64,000 bases of DNA from Sphingomonas sp. OV641 (GTDB taxonomy: Bacteria; Pseudomonadota; Alphaproteobacteria; Sphingomonadales; Sphingomonadaceae), in assembly GCF_900109205.1 (NCBI RefSeq), contig NZ_FNZB01000001.1, positions 744,001-808,000 of the forward strand, given 5' to 3'. The position numbers and the translations under genes were made by a program. Positions 8,769 through 17,940 of the stretch are shown one piece after another. The notes beneath the pieces were generated by a model. The model was not told the origin of the DNA. It saw only the letters and a list, made by a program, of their open reading frames with translations, and searched no databases. Each line of letters opens with the position of its first letter. Position 1 is the stretch's first letter.

Positions 8769-10178
8769 ATGAAGGGGATATTGGCCGCTCAGCGTGAAAG
8801 CTTCATGGCGGCATTGCCGGAACCATTCTCCATTCGAAAAGATCGGCTGAAGCGCGCGTCGGCGATGATCCGCGATCATGCGGATCGATTCTGCGACGCG
8901 CTCAGCGAGGATTTTGGCCATCGCAGCCGCGAGCAGTCGATGATCACGGACATCGGCGGATCGATCTCCCCCATCAACCACGCGCTGAAGAACCTGGATA
9001 AGTGGGCCAAGCCTGAGAAGCGTGGCGTGCAGTTCCCGCTTGGTCTGCTGGGCGCGAAGGCCTGGGTCGAATATCAGCCGAAAGGGGTGATCGGCATCAT
9101 TGCGCCCTGGAACTTCCCGGTGAACCTCGTGATGTCGCCTCTGGCAGGTGTGTTCGCCGCCGGGAACCGGGCGATGGTGAAGACGAGCGAATATACCCCG
9201 GCGACGGCTGCCCTGTTCGAGGAACTTGCCGGCCGCTATTTCGACCCGACCGAGCTTGCCTTTGTTTCCGGCGGGCCGGAGATCGGCAAGGAATTCGCCG
9301 AACTGCCGTTCGACCATCTGTTGTTCACTGGGGCGACCGGTATCGGCCGTCACATCCTCCATGCTGCCGCCGATAACCTCACACCGGTGACGCTGGAGCT
9401 TGGCGGCAAATCCCCGGTGATCGTGGGAACAGATGCGGACACCGCCCAGGTCGCCGAACGAGTCGTTGTGGGCAAGATGTTGAACGCCGGCCAGATCTGT
9501 CTCGCGCCCGACTATGTGCTGGTGCCTTCCAATCAGGAGAGCGCCGTTGTGGAAGAGCTAAAGTCGGCCGCCACCGCCATGTACCCGACTCTGCTGTCCA
9601 ATCCCGATTACACCAGCGTGGTGAACGACCGGCATTATCAACGGCTCAACGACTGGATCGCGGATGCCCAGGCCAAGGGCGCGAAGGTCGAGGTGATCAA
9701 TCCGGCGAACGAGGATTTCGGCAGCACCAACAGCCGCAAGATGCCGCTCCACATCGTTCGTGATGTTACCGACGACATGACGCTGATGCAGGAAGAGATC
9801 TTCGGGCCCGTTCTGCCGGTACGCCGCTACGACACCATCGATGGCGCGATCGCCGAAGTGAACCGGCGTGATCGCCCGCTGGGCCTGTACTATTTCGGCA
9901 AGAACGAAGCGGAGCGGCGCCGCGTGCTGGATCGAACGATCTCCGGCGGCGTGACGCTGGATGATGTGATCTTTCACGTTTCGATGGAGGACTTGCCGTT
10001 CGGCGGGGTGGGCCCGTCGGGCATGGGCTCGTACCATGGGCTTGATGGCTTCCGCACGTTCAGCCACGCCAAGGCGGTGTTCCAGCAGTCGAAGTTCGAC
10101 GTAGCGAAGATTGCGGGTCTGAAGCCGCCCTATGGCCCGGCTACCCGCAAGGCTGTCGCGCGCCAGATCGGCGGCTGA
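8769..10178 (+). CDS. calB: Coniferyl-aldehyde-dehydrogenase-like aldehyde dehydrogenase
   Basis: This 469-aa NAD(P)-dependent ALDH oxidises an aldehyde to its acid. The overall pattern, a short N-terminus followed by GVIGIIAPWNFPVNL, matches the coniferyl aldehyde dehydrogenase (CalB) group, which is close to fatty-aldehyde class 3 enzymes. The catalytic Glu lies in TLELGGKSP and the nucleophilic Cys in NAGQICLAPDYVL. The motif EEIFGPVLPV and the C-terminal SGGVTLDDVIFH segment are also typical. A purine-rich ribosome site (AAAAGGAGGGGAGAGG) lies upstream of ATG 8769. The substrate (lignin-derived or aliphatic aldehyde) is not certain. Confidence 0.82.
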   Translation: MKGILAAQRESFMAALPEPFSIRKDRLKRASAMIRDHADRFCDALSEDFGHRSREQSMITDIGGSISPINHALKNLDKWAKPEKRGVQFPLGLLGAKAWVEYQPKGVIGIIAPWNFPVNLVMSPLAGVFAAGNRAMVKTSEYTPATAALFEELAGRYFDPTELAFVSGGPEIGKEFAELPFDHLLFTGATGIGRHILHAAADNLTPVTLELGGKSPVIVGTDADTAQVAERVVVGKMLNAGQICLAPDYVLVPSNQESAVVEELKSAATAMYPTLLSNPDYTSVVNDRHYQRLNDWIADAQAKGAKVEVINPANEDFGSTNSRKMPLHIVRDVTDDMTLMQEEIFGPVLPVRRYDTIDGAIAEVNRRDRPLGLYYFGKNEAERRRVLDRTISGGVTLDDVIFHVSMEDLPFGGVGPSGMGSYHGLDGFRTFSHAKAVFQQSKFDVAKIAGLKPPYGPATRKAVARQIGG

Positions 10179-10234
10179 GGCGAGAGGTTCAAGGGAGCTC
10201 GGCGCGGGATGACCGCGCCGAACCCGGCATATCG

Positions 10235-10390
10235 TCAGTGCGCTGAAATCTCTTCCTTGAGGCGCAATTTCTGCTTCTTGAGGTCCGCAATCAACATGGT
10301 ATCGGGCATCGGCCGATGCCGTTCGTCGTCGATGCGCTGATCGAGCACGGCATGCTTGGCCTCCAAAGCCGAACGATGCGCAGTCTGCAT
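10235..10390 (-). CDS. DUF465 (YdcH-like) small protein
   Basis: This 51-aa protein is too short for routine gene finding but is well supported. Its sequence begins MQTAHRSALEAKHAVLDQRI and ends LKKQKLRLKEEISAH, the characteristic helical DUF465/YdcH pattern. It has a near-perfect Shine-Dalgarno (AAGGAGG) upstream of the ATG. Members are abundant small helical proteins of unknown function. It is divergent from a second DUF465-like gene at 10572, and the two share a 181-bp spacer. Confidence 0.8.
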   Translation of the reverse strand: MQTAHRSALEAKHAVLDQRIDDERHRPMPDTMLIADLKKQKLRLKEEISAH

Positions 10391-10571
10391 ATCAGGAACC
10401 TCCTTGCTTGCTTGACGGGACTCAGGAGTAAATCACCAACGGCGCCAAAAGTCCCGGACGAAAAGGGTTAATGCGCGACCGATCGACCATGTTGCAGGAC
10501 GTCTCGCGGGTGTAACGACAATCTGCGACGGGAAGCGGAGTCTCTGCTAGGATGCCGAATAAGGGAGCCAG

Positions 10572-10772
10572 GTGGTGGACGATAATCAGTTGATCGCTAG
10601 GCTTGGTGTGCTTCGGGTCGAACACCGCGATCTCGACGCCGCGATTGCGGCGCTTTCCAGCGACGGGCCTTCCGACCAGTTGCAGATCGCGCGGCTGAAG
10701 AAGCGCAAGCTGCTGCTTCGCGATGAAATCGCCATGATCGAGGATCAGCTGATCCCGGACATTATCGCGTAA
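10572..10772 (+). CDS. DUF465 (YdcH-like) small protein, second copy
   Basis: This 66-aa, mostly helical protein carries the DUF465 pattern: VLRVEHRDLDAAIAAL followed by IARLKKRKLLLRDEIAMIEDQ. GTG 10572 is chosen with the purine-rich AAGGGAG upstream; an adjacent in-frame GTG at 10575 is equally possible. It resembles the divergent 51-aa protein in the KKxKLxLxxEI core but has a different N-terminus and a longer tail. It lies 80 bp upstream of the rcdA-like gene on the same strand, so they may be co-transcribed. Function unknown. Confidence 0.75.
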   Translation: MVDDNQLIARLGVLRVEHRDLDAAIAALSSDGPSDQLQIARLKKRKLLLRDEIAMIEDQLIPDIIA

Positions 10773-10852
10773 GTATCGCTTTGGGACGGCTCGACCGGGC
10801 TGGCGGTGAGCAGGCGGCTGTCCTCATCCCTGCCCAGGGGTAACAGAGGCTC

Positions 10853-11314
10853 ATGTATGCGGGCACGAAGGATTCGTCGGTGCAGCGACGGTTGATCGAC
10901 TCTTTGTATGTCGAGGCGATGGTGCTCGCCGACGACGCGCGAAGCTATTTCGACGATGGCAATCGGGACGAGCGCGATTCCCTTTCGACCATGGCGCGCG
11001 TGACGTTCAGCTGCGAGTCGCTGAAGGTGACAACTCGGCTGATGCACGTGATCGCCTGGCTGCTGACGCAGCGGGCGGTATTCGCAGGAGAGCTGCGCGC
11101 GGCCGACGCGCTCGACCATTCGCGTCGGCTGGGAGAAGCGCCGGTGACCAACGAGGAGGTCGCCCTCGAGCTGCCGGAGCGTGCCCGCCGGCTCGTGCAT
11201 GCGAGCGCGGACCTTCACCGCCGCGTCGCAAGGCTCGATGAAGCTCAGAAGGCCGTCGTTAGCGACGAGAGCCCGGCGCGGCAGATGTTCCAGCGACTCG
11301 CGCTGTCGTTCTGA
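10853..11314 (+). CDS. rcdA: DUF1465 protein, RcdA-like regulator of CtrA degradation
   Basis: This 153-aa all-helical protein matches DUF1465, whose Caulobacter member RcdA is an adaptor helping ClpXP degrade CtrA and other cell-cycle proteins. Recognisable features are the conserved start region SLYVEAMVLADDARSYFD, the central SCESLKVTTRLMHVIAWLLTQRA helix, and ALELPERARRLVHASADLHRRV. The usual family length is 150-175 aa. It follows a DUF465 gene and converges on an ABC-F gene. Function is assigned by family only; peptide binding in this organism is inferred. Confidence 0.8.
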   Translation: MYAGTKDSSVQRRLIDSLYVEAMVLADDARSYFDDGNRDERDSLSTMARVTFSCESLKVTTRLMHVIAWLLTQRAVFAGELRAADALDHSRRLGEAPVTNEEVALELPERARRLVHASADLHRRVARLDEAQKAVVSDESPARQMFQRLALSF

Positions 11315-11357
11315 GCCATTACGCGGGGCCAAGACCTGCGGGGGAGCGTACGACTGT

Positions 11358-11394
11358 TCCGGTGATGGCCTGCGATGATGCGGCCGTCACCGGA
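11358..11394. terminator. Long hairpin between convergent rcdA and ABC-F genes
   Basis: A 13-bp stem (TCCGGTGATGGCC with GGCCGTCACCGGA, one G-U wobble) encloses an 11-nt loop. Its position between convergent stop codons suggests a bidirectional terminator, although neither side has a clear U-run. Confidence 0.5.
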
Positions 11395-11401
11395 GGTGCA
11401 A

Positions 11402-13252
11402 TCAGGCCGCCTCCAGTGCCTCGGTCGCCTCGAGCCAGCGCGCCTCAGCGGCCTCGATCTGCTCGATGAGCGTAGCGCGCCGCTTCATCAGTTCTGTCAT
11501 GGTCAATCCGGCGAGCGACTTTTCGGCGCTGGAAGGGTCGAACATGGCGCGGTCCACCGCTGATCGCTCAGTGCCCAGCTTCGCGATTTCTGCCTCGGCG
11601 TCCTTTGCCGCCTTGCGCCAGAGCTTGTCGCTCTCCCGCTTTTCGGCCGCAGCCTTGCGATCTTCCTTGCGGACCTTGCCCTCGGATTTCGGCTCCTTCG
11701 CCAGAACAAGCGAGACGTAATCGTCCAGGCTTCCGTCGAACTCGCGCGCGGTACCCGCATCGACCAGGACCAGCCGGTCTGCGGTCAGCTCCACCATGTG
11801 GCGATCGTGGCTGACGATGAGCACCGCGCCCTTATAATCGTTTAGCGCGTGAACCAGCGCCTCGCGGGCATCCACATCAAGGTGGTTGGTCGGCTCGTCG
11901 AGGATTAGCAGGTGCGGCGCCTCTCGTGTGATCAGCGCAAGTGCAAGGCGGGCGCGTTCGCCACCCGACATCTTGCCGACCTTTGACGTAGCGCGATCGC
12001 CCGAGAAGCCGAACCGGCCGAGCTGGGCGCGCACCGCGGCGGGTGTGGCGCCAGGCATCACGCGGGTCATATGGGCAAGCGGCGTATCGTCCGAATCCAG
12101 TTCCTCCACCTGATATTGCGTGAAGTAACCGACCCGCATGCGATTGCTGGCCGCCATGGAGCCGTCCATCGGCGCCAGTTGCGCCGCGACGAGGCGGGCG
12201 AGCGTAGTCTTGCCGTTGCCGTTACGCCCGAGCAGCGCGATCCGGTCATCCGGATCCATGCGCAGGTTCAGCCGCCTCAAGATCGGCGTCTCGCCATAGC
12301 CGACGCTCGCATGATCCAGGGTGACCAAAGGCGGACGCAGCGGCTCGGGATCGGGGAAGGCGAAGGAAAGCGAGGGATCGTTCGCAAGTTCGGCGATCGG
12401 CTGCATTCTCGACAGCATCTTGGCCCGGCTCTGCGCCTGCTTGGCCGTCGACGCACGCGCGGAATTGCGCGCGATATAGTCCTGGAGCTTGGCCCGCTGC
12501 GCCTCCTGATTGGCCTTGGCGGCAGCGATCTGCGCCATGCGCTCCGCCCGTTGCCGCTCGAACGCATCATAGCCGCCGACGTACAGGGTGGTCTTCCCGC
12601 CCTGCAGATGGAGGATGTGATCCACCACGTTGTTCAGGAAATCGCGCTCGTGGCTGACGACGACGATCGTGGCACGATAGGAGCGAAGAAAGTCTTCCAG
12701 CCACATGACCGCTTCAAGGTCGAGGTGGTTTGACGGCTCGTCGAGCAGCAGCAGGTCCGGTTGCGAGAACAGGAGGGCTGCCAGCGCGACGCGCATCTTC
12801 CATCCGCCGGAAAAACTGTCGAGCGGCTTGTTCTGGGCCTCCTCGTCAAAGCCGAGGCCCAGCAGGATCTGTGACGCGCGGGCCGGCGCCGTATAGGCGT
12901 CGATGGCGATCAGGCGTTCATAGATGTCGCCGAGTTTCTCCGGATCGGCTTCCGTCTCGCTCTGCTCCATGAGGCGCGCGCGCTCGGTATCGGCGGCCAG
13001 CACCGTTTCGAACGGCGTGGCGTCTCCGGCCGGAGCCTCTTGGGCGATATAGCCGATGCGGGCGCCCCGAGGCATGTCGATCGAGCCACCGTCCGGCTCG
13101 ATCTGCCCGGCGATGACCTTCACCATCGTCGACTTGCCCGCGCCATTGCGCCCGATCAGCCCGACGCGGCTGCCGGGGGGCAGGGATGCCGAAGCGCTGT
13201 CGAGGATCGCGCGCCCGCCCAGGCGCACGGTGATGCCGTTGATCGTAAGCAT
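11402..13252 (-). CDS. ABC-F family ATP-binding protein (Uup/YheS-like)
   Basis: This 616-aa soluble protein has two ATP-binding cassettes and no membrane segments, the hallmark of ABC-F translation factors, which act on the ribosome. Walker A motifs are GLIGRNGAGKST (N-terminal cassette) and ALLGRNGNGKTT (C-terminal). Signature motifs are DSFSGGWKMRVALA and MSGGERARLALALI, with Walker B LLLLDEPSNHLDL and LLILDEPTNHLDV. The linker between cassettes contains the ARAS..QAQSRAKML stretch. A charged C-terminal helical region (residues about 520-610) resembles the YheS/Uup coiled coil. It is a housekeeping type rather than a known antibiotic-resistance subgroup, judged by eye. Confidence 0.88.
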   Translation of the reverse strand: MLTINGITVRLGGRAILDSASASLPPGSRVGLIGRNGAGKSTMVKVIAGQIEPDGGSIDMPRGARIGYIAQEAPAGDATPFETVLAADTERARLMEQSETEADPEKLGDIYERLIAIDAYTAPARASQILLGLGFDEEAQNKPLDSFSGGWKMRVALAALLFSQPDLLLLDEPSNHLDLEAVMWLEDFLRSYRATIVVVSHERDFLNNVVDHILHLQGGKTTLYVGGYDAFERQRAERMAQIAAAKANQEAQRAKLQDYIARNSARASTAKQAQSRAKMLSRMQPIAELANDPSLSFAFPDPEPLRPPLVTLDHASVGYGETPILRRLNLRMDPDDRIALLGRNGNGKTTLARLVAAQLAPMDGSMAASNRMRVGYFTQYQVEELDSDDTPLAHMTRVMPGATPAAVRAQLGRFGFSGDRATSKVGKMSGGERARLALALITREAPHLLILDEPTNHLDVDAREALVHALNDYKGAVLIVSHDRHMVELTADRLVLVDAGTAREFDGSLDDYVSLVLAKEPKSEGKVRKEDRKAAAEKRESDKLWRKAAKDAEAEIAKLGTERSAVDRAMFDPSSAEKSLAGLTMTELMKRRATLIEQIEAAEARWLEATEALEAA

Positions 13253-13426
13253 GGCGGGCCCCTAGCAGGTCCGGCGCGCGGGGGTAACTTTTCTGCGCGG
13301 ATGCAAACGAACGGGTTCGTCATTAACCGGACGCAATTGGTTCGTAGCGGCGTGAGTGGGGCCGACCCTCAGACTCCCGTGCGGACGAAGACGTGGCCGG
13401 ACTTGTCTGTACAAAGGGGAAAATTC

Positions 13427-15757
13427 GTGTCCTTCCGTGCCGCACGCTGCGCGCTGTTCCTTACTGCCGCTGCCACAATCGCCCTTCCCGGAACGTCGAT
13501 CGCGCAAACATCTGCCGCAGCAGATGCGCCCCAGGCCGACGGTGGCCTTGAAGAGATCGTCGTCACGGCCGAGCGCCGCGAGGAAAACCTCCAGCGCGTG
13601 CCGGTGTCGCTTACGGCAGTTCAGGGCGACGCGCTTCGCCAGTTCCAGTCCGGCGGCGAGGACATCGTTGCGCTCGCGGGCCGGGTGCCGGGCTTGTACG
13701 CGGAGACGACCACCGGCCGTATCTTCCCCCGATTCTACATTCGGGGCCTGGGCAATATCGACTTCTACCTCGGCGCCTCGCAGCCAGTCTCCATCATTCA
13801 GGACGACATCGTTCTGGAACACGTGGTGCTGAAGTCGAACCCGGTGTTCGACGTCGCGCAGGTGGAGGTTCTGCGCGGACCGCAGGGTTCGCTCTTCGGG
13901 CGCAACACGACCGCGGGCATCATCAAGTTCGACACGATCCGTCCGTCGATGGACTTCGAGGCGCGCGGCAATTTCTCCTACGGCAGCTACAACACCGTCA
14001 CGGCTGACGTTGGTGTCGGCGGGCCGATCGTCCCGGACAAGATCGCTTTCCGCGTGTCCGGGCTCTACCAGCGCCGTGACGACTGGATCGACAATGCGTT
14101 CACGGGTGTCGGTCTCGACGGAACTCGCGGCGGCGAAGACGTGATGGGCGGTTTCGAGGATCGGAACGCCCGCCTGCAACTGCTGTTCACGCCGACCGAG
14201 ACCTTGTCGATCAACCTGTCAGGGCACGTGCGCGATTATGACGGCACGTCCACGATCTTTTATCGCAACGCGCTGCCCCGCGGATCGAACAACCCGAACA
14301 AGCGCCGCGACGTCATCGTGCAGGACGAAGCGTTCGACAACCCGCAGGGCTATACCACCTACGGCGGCTCGGCGAACATCGCCTGGGACTTTGGCGGTCT
14401 CACCGTTACGTCGATCACCGGCTACGAGACGACATCGGGGTACAGCCGCGGCGACACCGATGGCGGCGCCGCGGTGAATTATCCGGTCAACAACGTGCCG
14501 AACGGCTATGGCCAGAGCCAAGGCAACATTCGCGATCTGGACCAGTGGACGCAGGAGCTGCGCCTGGCGAGCGACGGCCAAGGGCCGTTCAAATGGCAGG
14601 TCGGCGGATATTATTTCGACAGCCGCGACACGACGGAATTCTATCAGCGACGCTTCTTCCTGACGGCGCCCTTCGTCGCGTCCAACGGCAACACCAACAA
14701 TCCCGACAATTGGGTTCGCCTGCGCAATGTGAACACGTCATGGGCGGTGTTCGGACAGGCAAGCTATGAGTTGGGCGACCGGCTGACGTTGACGGCTGGC
14801 GCCCGCTATACCGAGGATCGCAAACGCACCACGCTGCTCAAGCCCGCGATGACGGGCGCCACGGTGAATTTCCCGGCGACCGCGCCGCGTGACGTGCGCC
14901 TGGTTGGCAAGGAACCGAGCTGGGACCTGTCGGCTCTGTATGAAGTCGCACCCGACCTGAACGTCTATGCGCGGGTGGCGCGCGGCTTCCGCGGTCCGAC
15001 CATCCAGGGCCGATCGGCTGTCTTCGGTTCGGCATTCACGACCGCCGATTCCGAAACGATCATGTCCTATGAACTGGGCTTCAAGAGCGAGCCCTTCTCC
15101 AACCTGCGCTTGAATGCCTCTGCCTTCCACTGGCAGGTCGACGACATTCAGCTCAACGGCAATGACGCGGATGGCAACGGCGTGCTGTTCAACGCCGACA
15201 AGGCCGATGCCTGGGGCGTGGAGGCTGAGGTGGAATGGCGGCCGATCCGCAACATCAGCTTCTCGCTGGGCGGCAACGTCCTGAAGACCGAGGTCAAGGA
15301 CGACCGCGTCTATGCGCAGGTCTGCGCGCTGAACGGGCAGGTCACCTGCACGGTGCTGGATCCGACGATCACACGCACCATCTTTGGCGCGCCGGCGGTG
15401 CTTGCGCAGATCGACGGCAATCCGCTGCCCAATGCTCCCAAGTGGCAGATCAACGCTGCGGTCCGCTATGACATTCCGCTGTGGAATGACGGAGCGTTGT
15501 TCGTTTCCGGCGATTTCAACGCACAGGGCTACACCAATTTCGTGCTGTACCGGACGCGGGAGTTCTATTCAGACGGCAACTTCGAGGCCGGTCTGAAGGT
15601 GGGCTATACCGATCCAAGTGACCGTTATGAAATTGCAGCGTTCGCGCGGAACATCACGGGCGAAAAGAACCTGAAGGGCGTGATCGAGAACTACAACGCC
15701 GCAGTCTATAACGAGCCGCGCATTCTGGGCGTCTCGTTCGCGATCAAGTCACGCTGA
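13427..15757 (+). CDS. TonB-dependent outer-membrane receptor
   Basis: This outer-membrane beta-barrel transporter takes up an unknown ligand using TonB-ExbBD energy. GTG 13427 is chosen because an AAAGGGGAAAA ribosome site precedes it and the protein then starts with a clean signal peptide (cleavage near SIAQ-TSAA); longer in-frame starts lack this. The TonB box/plug region is EEIVVTAERREENLQRVPVS, and the plug continues with VEVLRGPQGSLFGRNTTAGIIKF. The barrel fills the rest of the 776 aa. The C-terminus is ILGVSFAIKSR, without the usual terminal Phe. A strong terminator follows and a LytTR/LytS pair lies convergently downstream. Confidence 0.87.
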   Translation: MSFRAARCALFLTAAATIALPGTSIAQTSAAADAPQADGGLEEIVVTAERREENLQRVPVSLTAVQGDALRQFQSGGEDIVALAGRVPGLYAETTTGRIFPRFYIRGLGNIDFYLGASQPVSIIQDDIVLEHVVLKSNPVFDVAQVEVLRGPQGSLFGRNTTAGIIKFDTIRPSMDFEARGNFSYGSYNTVTADVGVGGPIVPDKIAFRVSGLYQRRDDWIDNAFTGVGLDGTRGGEDVMGGFEDRNARLQLLFTPTETLSINLSGHVRDYDGTSTIFYRNALPRGSNNPNKRRDVIVQDEAFDNPQGYTTYGGSANIAWDFGGLTVTSITGYETTSGYSRGDTDGGAAVNYPVNNVPNGYGQSQGNIRDLDQWTQELRLASDGQGPFKWQVGGYYFDSRDTTEFYQRRFFLTAPFVASNGNTNNPDNWVRLRNVNTSWAVFGQASYELGDRLTLTAGARYTEDRKRTTLLKPAMTGATVNFPATAPRDVRLVGKEPSWDLSALYEVAPDLNVYARVARGFRGPTIQGRSAVFGSAFTTADSETIMSYELGFKSEPFSNLRLNASAFHWQVDDIQLNGNDADGNGVLFNADKADAWGVEAEVEWRPIRNISFSLGGNVLKTEVKDDRVYAQVCALNGQVTCTVLDPTITRTIFGAPAVLAQIDGNPLPNAPKWQINAAVRYDIPLWNDGALFVSGDFNAQGYTNFVLYRTREFYSDGNFEAGLKVGYTDPSDRYEIAAFARNITGEKNLKGVIENYNAAVYNEPRILGVSFAIKSR

Positions 15758-15764
15758 GAGAAGA

Positions 15765-15802
15765 TGGAGCAGGGCGACGAATGCCCTGCTCCAGTTCCTT
15801 TT
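15765..15802 (+). terminator. Rho-independent terminator after TonB-dependent receptor
   Basis: A perfect 11-bp stem (TGGAGCAGGGC with GCCCTGCTCCA, 7-nt loop) is followed by GTTCCTTTT on the plus strand. It lies between convergent genes and could also help stop minus-strand transcription of the response regulator gene. Confidence 0.8.
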
Positions 15803-15830
15803 GGACGGCGTACGGCTGTCGAACGCCGTG

Positions 15831-16631
15831 TCAGTGGACGAAGCGTGCCACCACGTCGCGATAGCTGCGACTGACTTTCACCTGAGCGCCGGAGTCCAGC
15901 ACCAGGAAGCATTCGCCGTTGGTGTGCGGCTTTACCTGTCGAACCTGATCAAGGTTGACGATGGTTGACCGATGGACGCGCTGGAACCGGCGCGGATCGA
16001 GCCGCTTTTCCAGATCCTTCATCGTCTCACGCAGGATCAGCGTGTTATCCGCCGTCTTAATGCACATGTAATCGCCCGCGGCCTCGACGATCTCGATCGT
16101 GTCGACATCGACGCGGAAGATCTGCCCGCGATCCTTGACGTTGATCAGCTTCTCGAAGCGGTTCGCCGTCGGACCATCCCCGCCGTCGACGATCTCGGCC
16201 GCGGCCTCGGGTGCATGTTCGGCCAGCGCTTCCTTCAGCTTTTCCGCCTCGTTCACGCTCGACTTCTCGGCCAAGCGCTGGCGCACGCGGTCCAGCGTAT
16301 CCCCCAGCCGCGCTTCTTCGACGGGCTTCATGAGATAATCCACCGCCTGTGCTTCAAAGGCGCGCAAGGCGTGATCCGAATAAGCGGTGACGAAGACGAA
16401 GAGCGGCGGCTCCACCTCCATCAATCCCTGAACCACCGAGAACCCGTCGAAACCGGGCATTTGGATGTCGAGGAAGACCAGGTCTGGCTTGTGGGTCTTG
16501 ATCGCGCTGATCGCTTCGCGGCCGTTCTGGCACTTGGCGATGATCTCGACGTCGTCGTGCGCCTGCAACCGGAGCTCAAGCCCCTGGATTGCGAGCGGCT
16601 CGTCGTCGACGAGAATGGTGCGGATGGTCAT
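15831..16631 (-). CDS. LytTR-family response regulator
   Basis: This DNA-binding response regulator has an N-terminal receiver domain (TILVDDEPLA, phospho-acceptor in LVFLDIQMPG, conserved FVTAYSDHALRAFE and VDYLMKPVE) and a C-terminal LytTR domain (DVDTIEIVEAAGDYMCIKT, FQRVHRSTIVNLDQVRQV). It should be phosphorylated by the adjacent LytS-type kinase. ATG 16631 is chosen because the receiver fold begins directly there; upstream ATG/TTG codons at 16691/16694 would add about 20 residues of low-complexity sequence and are less likely. The kinase gene lies directly upstream on the same strand, so they form an operon. Confidence 0.85.
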   Translation of the reverse strand: MTIRTILVDDEPLAIQGLELRLQAHDDVEIIAKCQNGREAISAIKTHKPDLVFLDIQMPGFDGFSVVQGLMEVEPPLFVFVTAYSDHALRAFEAQAVDYLMKPVEEARLGDTLDRVRQRLAEKSSVNEAEKLKEALAEHAPEAAAEIVDGGDGPTANRFEKLINVKDRGQIFRVDVDTIEIVEAAGDYMCIKTADNTLILRETMKDLEKRLDPRRFQRVHRSTIVNLDQVRQVKPHTNGECFLVLDSGAQVKVSRSYRDVVARFVH

Positions 16632-16720
16632 GGTCTGGTCGATCTCCGATGCGAATGCCGCCGGCCCGTGCTGTTCCGGACTGACGGTCATCAAACTTCA
16701 CTACCCCCGTTTGCACCCCG

Positions 16721-17839
16721 TTATTCTACCTGGAACGGTATCTCGAGCTCGACGCCGAACCCGCCTGTGGGCATGGCGCGCAGCTCAAACCGGTGATCCG
16801 CTCCAAAGGATTGCTGTAGTCGCTCCCTGATATTGGCAATGCCGACGCCGGTGGAAAGGCTCGGCTTGTTCTTTGTTGGCTGCAAGCCCGGCCCGGTATC
16901 CGATACGCCGATCCGTACTCGATCGCCGTTGAGCCGCGCGGTGACGCAGATTTCCGCACCTTCCTCCTTGGGCGTAACCGCATATTTGATCGCATTCTCG
17001 ACCAACGGCTGCAGCAGCAGGGAGGGGAGGCGCGCCCGTTCGGCGGCCGGATCAATCTCGAACTTGGGACGCAGCCGATCCTCGAAACGCATCTTCTCGA
17101 TTTCGAGATACAGCTTCAGCGTTTCAACCTCCTGCGCCAACGTGACGTGCGCGGTGGGTTCATTGACCAGCGTATATCGAAGGAAGCTCGACAGGCGGCT
17201 GAGCATCGCGTTCGCCCGCTCCGTCTGCTTCAGCAGCACGAGCGTCGAGATCGAATTCAGCGTGTTGAACAGAAAGTGCGGGTTCAGCTGATAGCGGAGC
17301 ATCGCCAGCTGCGCGGACGAGGCCTGCGTTTCGAGATGCTGGAGCTGATCAATCTGCTCCTCGACGATCAGATAGAAGTTGATTCCGAAATAGAGCGCCG
17401 ACCAGCCGGCAAGCACGGTGAAGTTCAGGAAAAGCGCGCCGATCAGCAGTTTTACGTCAACGCCTGGCGCGGAAAGCTTGATGAAGCTGAACGAGAATGT
17501 GTCCAGCAAGGCATAGATGAACGTCGCTGCGCCGAGCGTCAGCACGGTCAGGATGATCGCGGTGATCCGCGGAAGCCCCCGGTAAAAGCCGTAGAGCACC
17601 GACAGCAGCAACGTGATGCAATAGCCGACGATCGTTTCGACGATCGTGCTGATCACGCCCTGGATGGTGAAGCCGTTCGAGATCGATGAAACGGTTCTGA
17701 GAACGAGATAGCCGGTCCAGCCGGCTGCCTGAAGAACCCAGAACGCGCGAGCCTTGTCCTCGAAAAAGGGTCTCACGGCCAAGTTGCTTGGCCGGATCGG
17801 GGTCGACGTAGAAGCGGGCGCGGGAAGGGTGGTCGCCAT
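16721..17839 (-). CDS. LytS/YehU-type sensor histidine kinase
   Basis: This membrane sensor kinase has about four hydrophobic segments between residues 30 and 165 (for example TIVETIVGYCITLLLSVLYG and LLIGALFLNFTVLAGWSALYF), then a His_kinase domain with the phospho-acceptor in LNPHFLFNTLNSIS. The ATPase part shows LLLQPLVENAIKYAV (N-box) and VSDTGPGLQP. ATG 17839 is favoured over an upstream start at 17875 because AGGAG lies 6 nt before it. No periplasmic sensor domain is evident, so the stimulus is probably sensed in or near the membrane. Partner: the LytTR regulator immediately downstream. Confidence 0.86.
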   Translation of the reverse strand: MATTLPAPASTSTPIRPSNLAVRPFFEDKARAFWVLQAAGWTGYLVLRTVSSISNGFTIQGVISTIVETIVGYCITLLLSVLYGFYRGLPRITAIILTVLTLGAATFIYALLDTFSFSFIKLSAPGVDVKLLIGALFLNFTVLAGWSALYFGINFYLIVEEQIDQLQHLETQASSAQLAMLRYQLNPHFLFNTLNSISTLVLLKQTERANAMLSRLSSFLRYTLVNEPTAHVTLAQEVETLKLYLEIEKMRFEDRLRPKFEIDPAAERARLPSLLLQPLVENAIKYAVTPKEEGAEICVTARLNGDRVRIGVSDTGPGLQPTKNKPSLSTGVGIANIRERLQQSFGADHRFELRAMPTGGFGVELEIPFQVE

Positions 17840-17869
17840 CCCGGCTCCTGTACACGGCTGTTCACCGCC

Positions 17870-17915
17870 GCGCAAAAAGGAAGGGCCGCCGCTCCCTGAA
17901 AGGAAGCGGCGGCCC
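17870..17915 (-). terminator. Rho-independent terminator of Oar-like receptor
   Basis: A perfect 11-bp stem occupies 17883-17893 and 17905-17915 with an 11-nt loop. On the minus strand it is followed by TTCCTTTTT, a good U-tract, just downstream of the receptor stop codon. It isolates the receptor from the LytS/LytTR operon. Confidence 0.88.
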
Positions 17916-17940
17916 CGAAACGGAGGTGACTAGGCGCGGA

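Noticed and set aside
13040..13426. A long N-terminal extension of the TonB-dependent receptor into the ABC-F gene
   Set aside because: It would place coding sequence over the start of the ABC-F gene and before the signal peptide; GTG 13427 with its ribosome site explains the protein fully.
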